A stretch of 7,695 nt of DNA from Thermoplasmata archaeon. Lineage in GTDB: Archaea > Thermoplasmatota > Thermoplasmata > GCA-020350865. Positions 5,914 through 7,695 of this stretch are shown here, piece by piece. Location: contig CP070672.1 in the NCBI GenBank assembly GCA_020351895.1, positions 872,079 through 879,773 on the forward strand, in the 5' to 3' direction. The notes below the pieces were generated by a model. It had not been told where the DNA came from. It saw only the letters and a program-made list of their open reading frames with translations, and searched no databases. Position numbers and translations under genes: made by a program. The first letter of the stretch is position 1; each line of letters begins with the position of its first letter.

Positions 5914-7695
5914 TATATACAAGATTTCAGCCTCGCCAATATCAGTGCTTCCATCGTAATGCGGCCCTCCAACAACCACCATGTTATCGTTTCCACCATC
6001 CATTATACAGGCAAGGCCAACAGACCATCCGAAGTGCTCGTTTGCCTGTGTTCCATTGTGGACAAAATCTGCCGTGGTGTCCATGGAAGAGCCACCCTTG
6101 AAAACAAGAATTTGACCGCAATCTGTGGTGGCACCGTTGTCCCAATACGGTACACCAATGATAACATCAGGTGCTCCATCTTTATCGATATCACCTGCCA
6201 TATGCACCGAATAACCGAACTTGTCTCCGTCGTTTTCGCCTGTGAGGTTTACATCGGGTGTGGTGTCCATGGAGGAGCCGCCGTGATAGATGTAGGTTCT
6301 GCCTGTGACGTTAGTAGCGTTGAACTTCTGTGCGTAGATGTCCCTATTTCCAGTTGTCCGTAAGTCCTGCCAGACAACTATTACATTCCCGCTCGAGTCA
6401 ACAGCCACTGCAGGATATTGTTTGCTACCTGTGTCATTCTGGTTGATCTTTTGATCAGAGGAGCCCCATTGAGCGATTCCATCAGAGCATAATTTCTGAG
6501 CATAGATATCATCATTTGAGCCCCGATTATCGTACCAGACAATGTACGAATTTCCTTCAGAGTCAACTGCAACACGCGGGCGATACTGAGCATCACTATC
6601 AGAGTTCTGGTTGACCTTCATGTCCTCTGAACCCCATTGCGGATTTCCTCCCGAATTGAGTTTCTGCGCATAGATATCCTCGTCAGTTGCGCCGTTGCGC
6701 TCATCCTCCCAGACCACAATGGCATTTCCCTTGGAATCCACCGCTACCTTCGGCCTCAATTGAATGGCAGAGTCAGAGTTTTGGTTGACCAGTACATCAG
6801 ATGAGCCCCACATTGCACTTCCAGTATAGTTGAGCTTCTGAGCATAGATGTTGTAATTTGGGGTACTGCGACCGTCATACCACACCACCACAACGGTATC
6901 ATCAGAACATATAGCTACATCCGGTCTAGCCTGGCTTTCAGTATCCGAGTTCTGGTTGACTTGTTTGTCAGAAGAACCCCATAGTGCATCTCCATTGGAA
7001 TCAAGTTTTTGAGCATAGATATTATTATCTCCGGATTCGCGATTATCATCCCAAACAATAATCGCGTTATCTTCAGAATCGATAACTACCGCGGGTCTCA
7101 TCTGATTCGCACTATCTGAATTGTTATTGACCTTCTTGTCATTTGAGCCCCATTGCGGATTTCCAGAAGAATCGAATTTCTGGGCATAGACGTCATAATT
7201 GCCGTTTCGCCAATCTTCCCAGACGAATATGGCGTTACCTTCAGAATCTACTGCTACATCAGGATAATAATGGTATGTTTGAGTTGTGCTCTGATTGACT
7301 GCCACATCATCTGAGCTCCATTGCGCGGTGCCATATGAATCGAGCTTCTGGGCCCAGATATCATCGTAATTTGAGCTTGTGCGCTCATCCTGCCAACATA
7401 TGATCGAATTGTCATTCGAGTCAATGGCAATAGCAGGGTAGTATTGATGGGCGGAGTCGATATACTGATTGACCTTCGTATCATTCGAACCCCAAGTATA
7501 ATTATACGGTTCTGATCTGTAAAGAGGTGCCCCTACGATCACATCATCAAAAGAACCGTCCTCATTAATATCACTCACATTACCCACAGACCACCCAAAA
7601 AGATGGCGTGCATATTCACCTGTAAGTCCCAGGTAATCAGAGACGATTTTTATCCTGTGATACTCGATATTGAGTGTGGAATTTACACTATCATC
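5806..7695 (-). CDS. FG-GAP surface protein with nested seven-repeat propeller and C-terminal anchor (5' end outside window)
   Basis: The frame is open from the last base of the window (codon GAT at 7695-7693) to the TAA at 5808-5806, giving 629 residues; the N-terminus lies to the right. In order it shows about 30 unrecognised residues; an FG-GAP half repeat (LFGWSVG, then D-x-N-E-D-G calcium loop, then VGAPLY); seven tandem repeats of 55-58 residues (7494-6304); the second half of that FG-GAP (GRTYIYHGG); a complete FG-GAP (KFGYSVHMAGDIDKDGAPD, IIGVPYW); and a degenerate one (HFGWSVG) that lacks the canonical calcium loop. The end is PEYSTLMAP, a hydrophobic helix and a basic tail. It is probably an exported, cell-surface protein. 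It is a paralogue of the left gene over the shared FG-GAP and propeller part, and lies upstream of it on the same strand. The GTG at 7587 is inside the first FG-GAP repeat and is not the real start. Confidence 0.92.
   Translation of the reverse strand, partial: DDSVNSTLNIEYHRIKIVSDYLGLTGEYARHLFGWSVGNVSDINEDGSFDDVIVGAPLYRSEPYNYTWGSNDTKVNQYIDSAHQYYPAIAIDSNDNSIICWQDERTSSNYDDIWAQKLDSYGTAQWSSDDVAVNQSTTQTYHYYPDVAVDSEGNAIFVWEDWRNGNYDVYAQKFDSSGNPQWGSNDKKVNNNSDSANQMRPAVVIDSEDNAIIVWDDNRESGDNNIYAQKLDSNGDALWGSSDKQVNQNSDTESQARPDVAICSDDTVVVVWYDGRSTPNYNIYAQKLNYTGSAMWGSSDVLVNQNSDSAIQLRPKVAVDSKGNAIVVWEDERNGATDEDIYAQKLNSGGNPQWGSEDMKVNQNSDSDAQYRPRVAVDSEGNSYIVWYDNRGSNDDIYAQKLCSDGIAQWGSSDQKINQNDTGSKQYPAVAVDSSGNVIVVWQDLRTTGNRDIYAQKFNATNVTGRTYIYHGGSSMDTTPDVNLTGENDGDKFGYSVHMAGDIDKDGAPDVIIGVPYWDNGATTDCGQILVFKGGSSMDTTADFVHNGTQANEHFGWSVGLACIMDGGNDNMVVVGGPHYDGSTDIGEAEILYIPEYSTLMAPFVGTVILFAVYSRKRRIKKGIRTEKS
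6304..7494 (-). repeat. Seven-repeat propeller block in the right gene
   Basis: Seven repeats start at the Trp codons 7494, 7320, 7152, 6981, 6810, 6636 and 6468, with lengths of 58, 56, 57, 57, 58, 56 and 55 residues. They have the same landmarks as the block in the left gene (WGSSD, VNQNSD, GNAIVVWEDER, IYAQKL). The first two units are the most divergent: the first has IICWQDER and IWAQK, the second WSSDDVAVNQ. Again one complete seven-bladed propeller is the simplest reading. Confidence 0.85.

Noticed and set aside
5889..6363. Overlapping plus-strand frames opposite the FG-GAP part of the right gene
   Set aside because: They lie entirely antisense to recognisable FG-GAP sequence and have no domain character of their own.
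5806..7587. Right gene starting at the GTG at 7587
   Set aside because: The frame is open upstream to the window end and the GTG lies within LFGWSVG of an FG-GAP repeat, so it is an internal valine.

Overview
The window looks archaeal, most likely a Thermoplasmatota-type euryarchaeote. The evidence is a strong TATA box at 5580-5590 placed for an almost leaderless transcript, no Shine-Dalgarno sequence before the one visible start, frequent ATA (Ile) and AGG/AGA (Arg) codons, and a zinc-ribbon/TPR/(GLTN)n/membrane-helix layout that I associate with this phylum. The lineage call is an inference from memory of the families, not from a search.

Almost all of the window is two very large, same-strand (minus) genes, both cut by the window edges. 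The right gene (7695 to 5806) enters from the right edge without its N-terminus and ends in a PEF/PEY-CTERM-like anchor. A 254-base AT-rich gap with a promoter follows. The left gene starts at 5551 and stays open for 1850 codons to position 1 with no stop, so its C-terminus is missing.

The left gene reads from inside the cell to outside: six zinc ribbons with acidic linkers, two TPR units, a basic (GLTN)n tract containing four 23-residue repeats, one membrane helix, two DGxFxDW (CBM9/DOMON-like) domains around an unknown domain, then FG-GAP repeats. The right gene has FG-GAP repeats outside and an anchor at its end.

The most striking structure is shared by both genes. Each carries a block of exactly seven 54-60 residue repeats (WGSSD..VNQNSD / VAxDSxGNAIVVWxDxR / DIYAQKL), which suggests a complete seven-bladed beta-propeller. 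Each block is inserted at the same point inside an FG-GAP repeat, between its GAP-Y strand and its G-x-x-Y-I-F/Y strand. A third insertion of the same kind starts at the left edge. I read this as a propeller-within-a-propeller surface architecture. In the left gene it is joined through the membrane to a cytoplasmic zinc-ribbon/TPR module, which suggests an adhesion, recognition or signalling protein. That role is inferred; no enzymatic motif was seen. No RNA genes, CRISPR arrays, mobile elements or convincing plus-strand genes are present.
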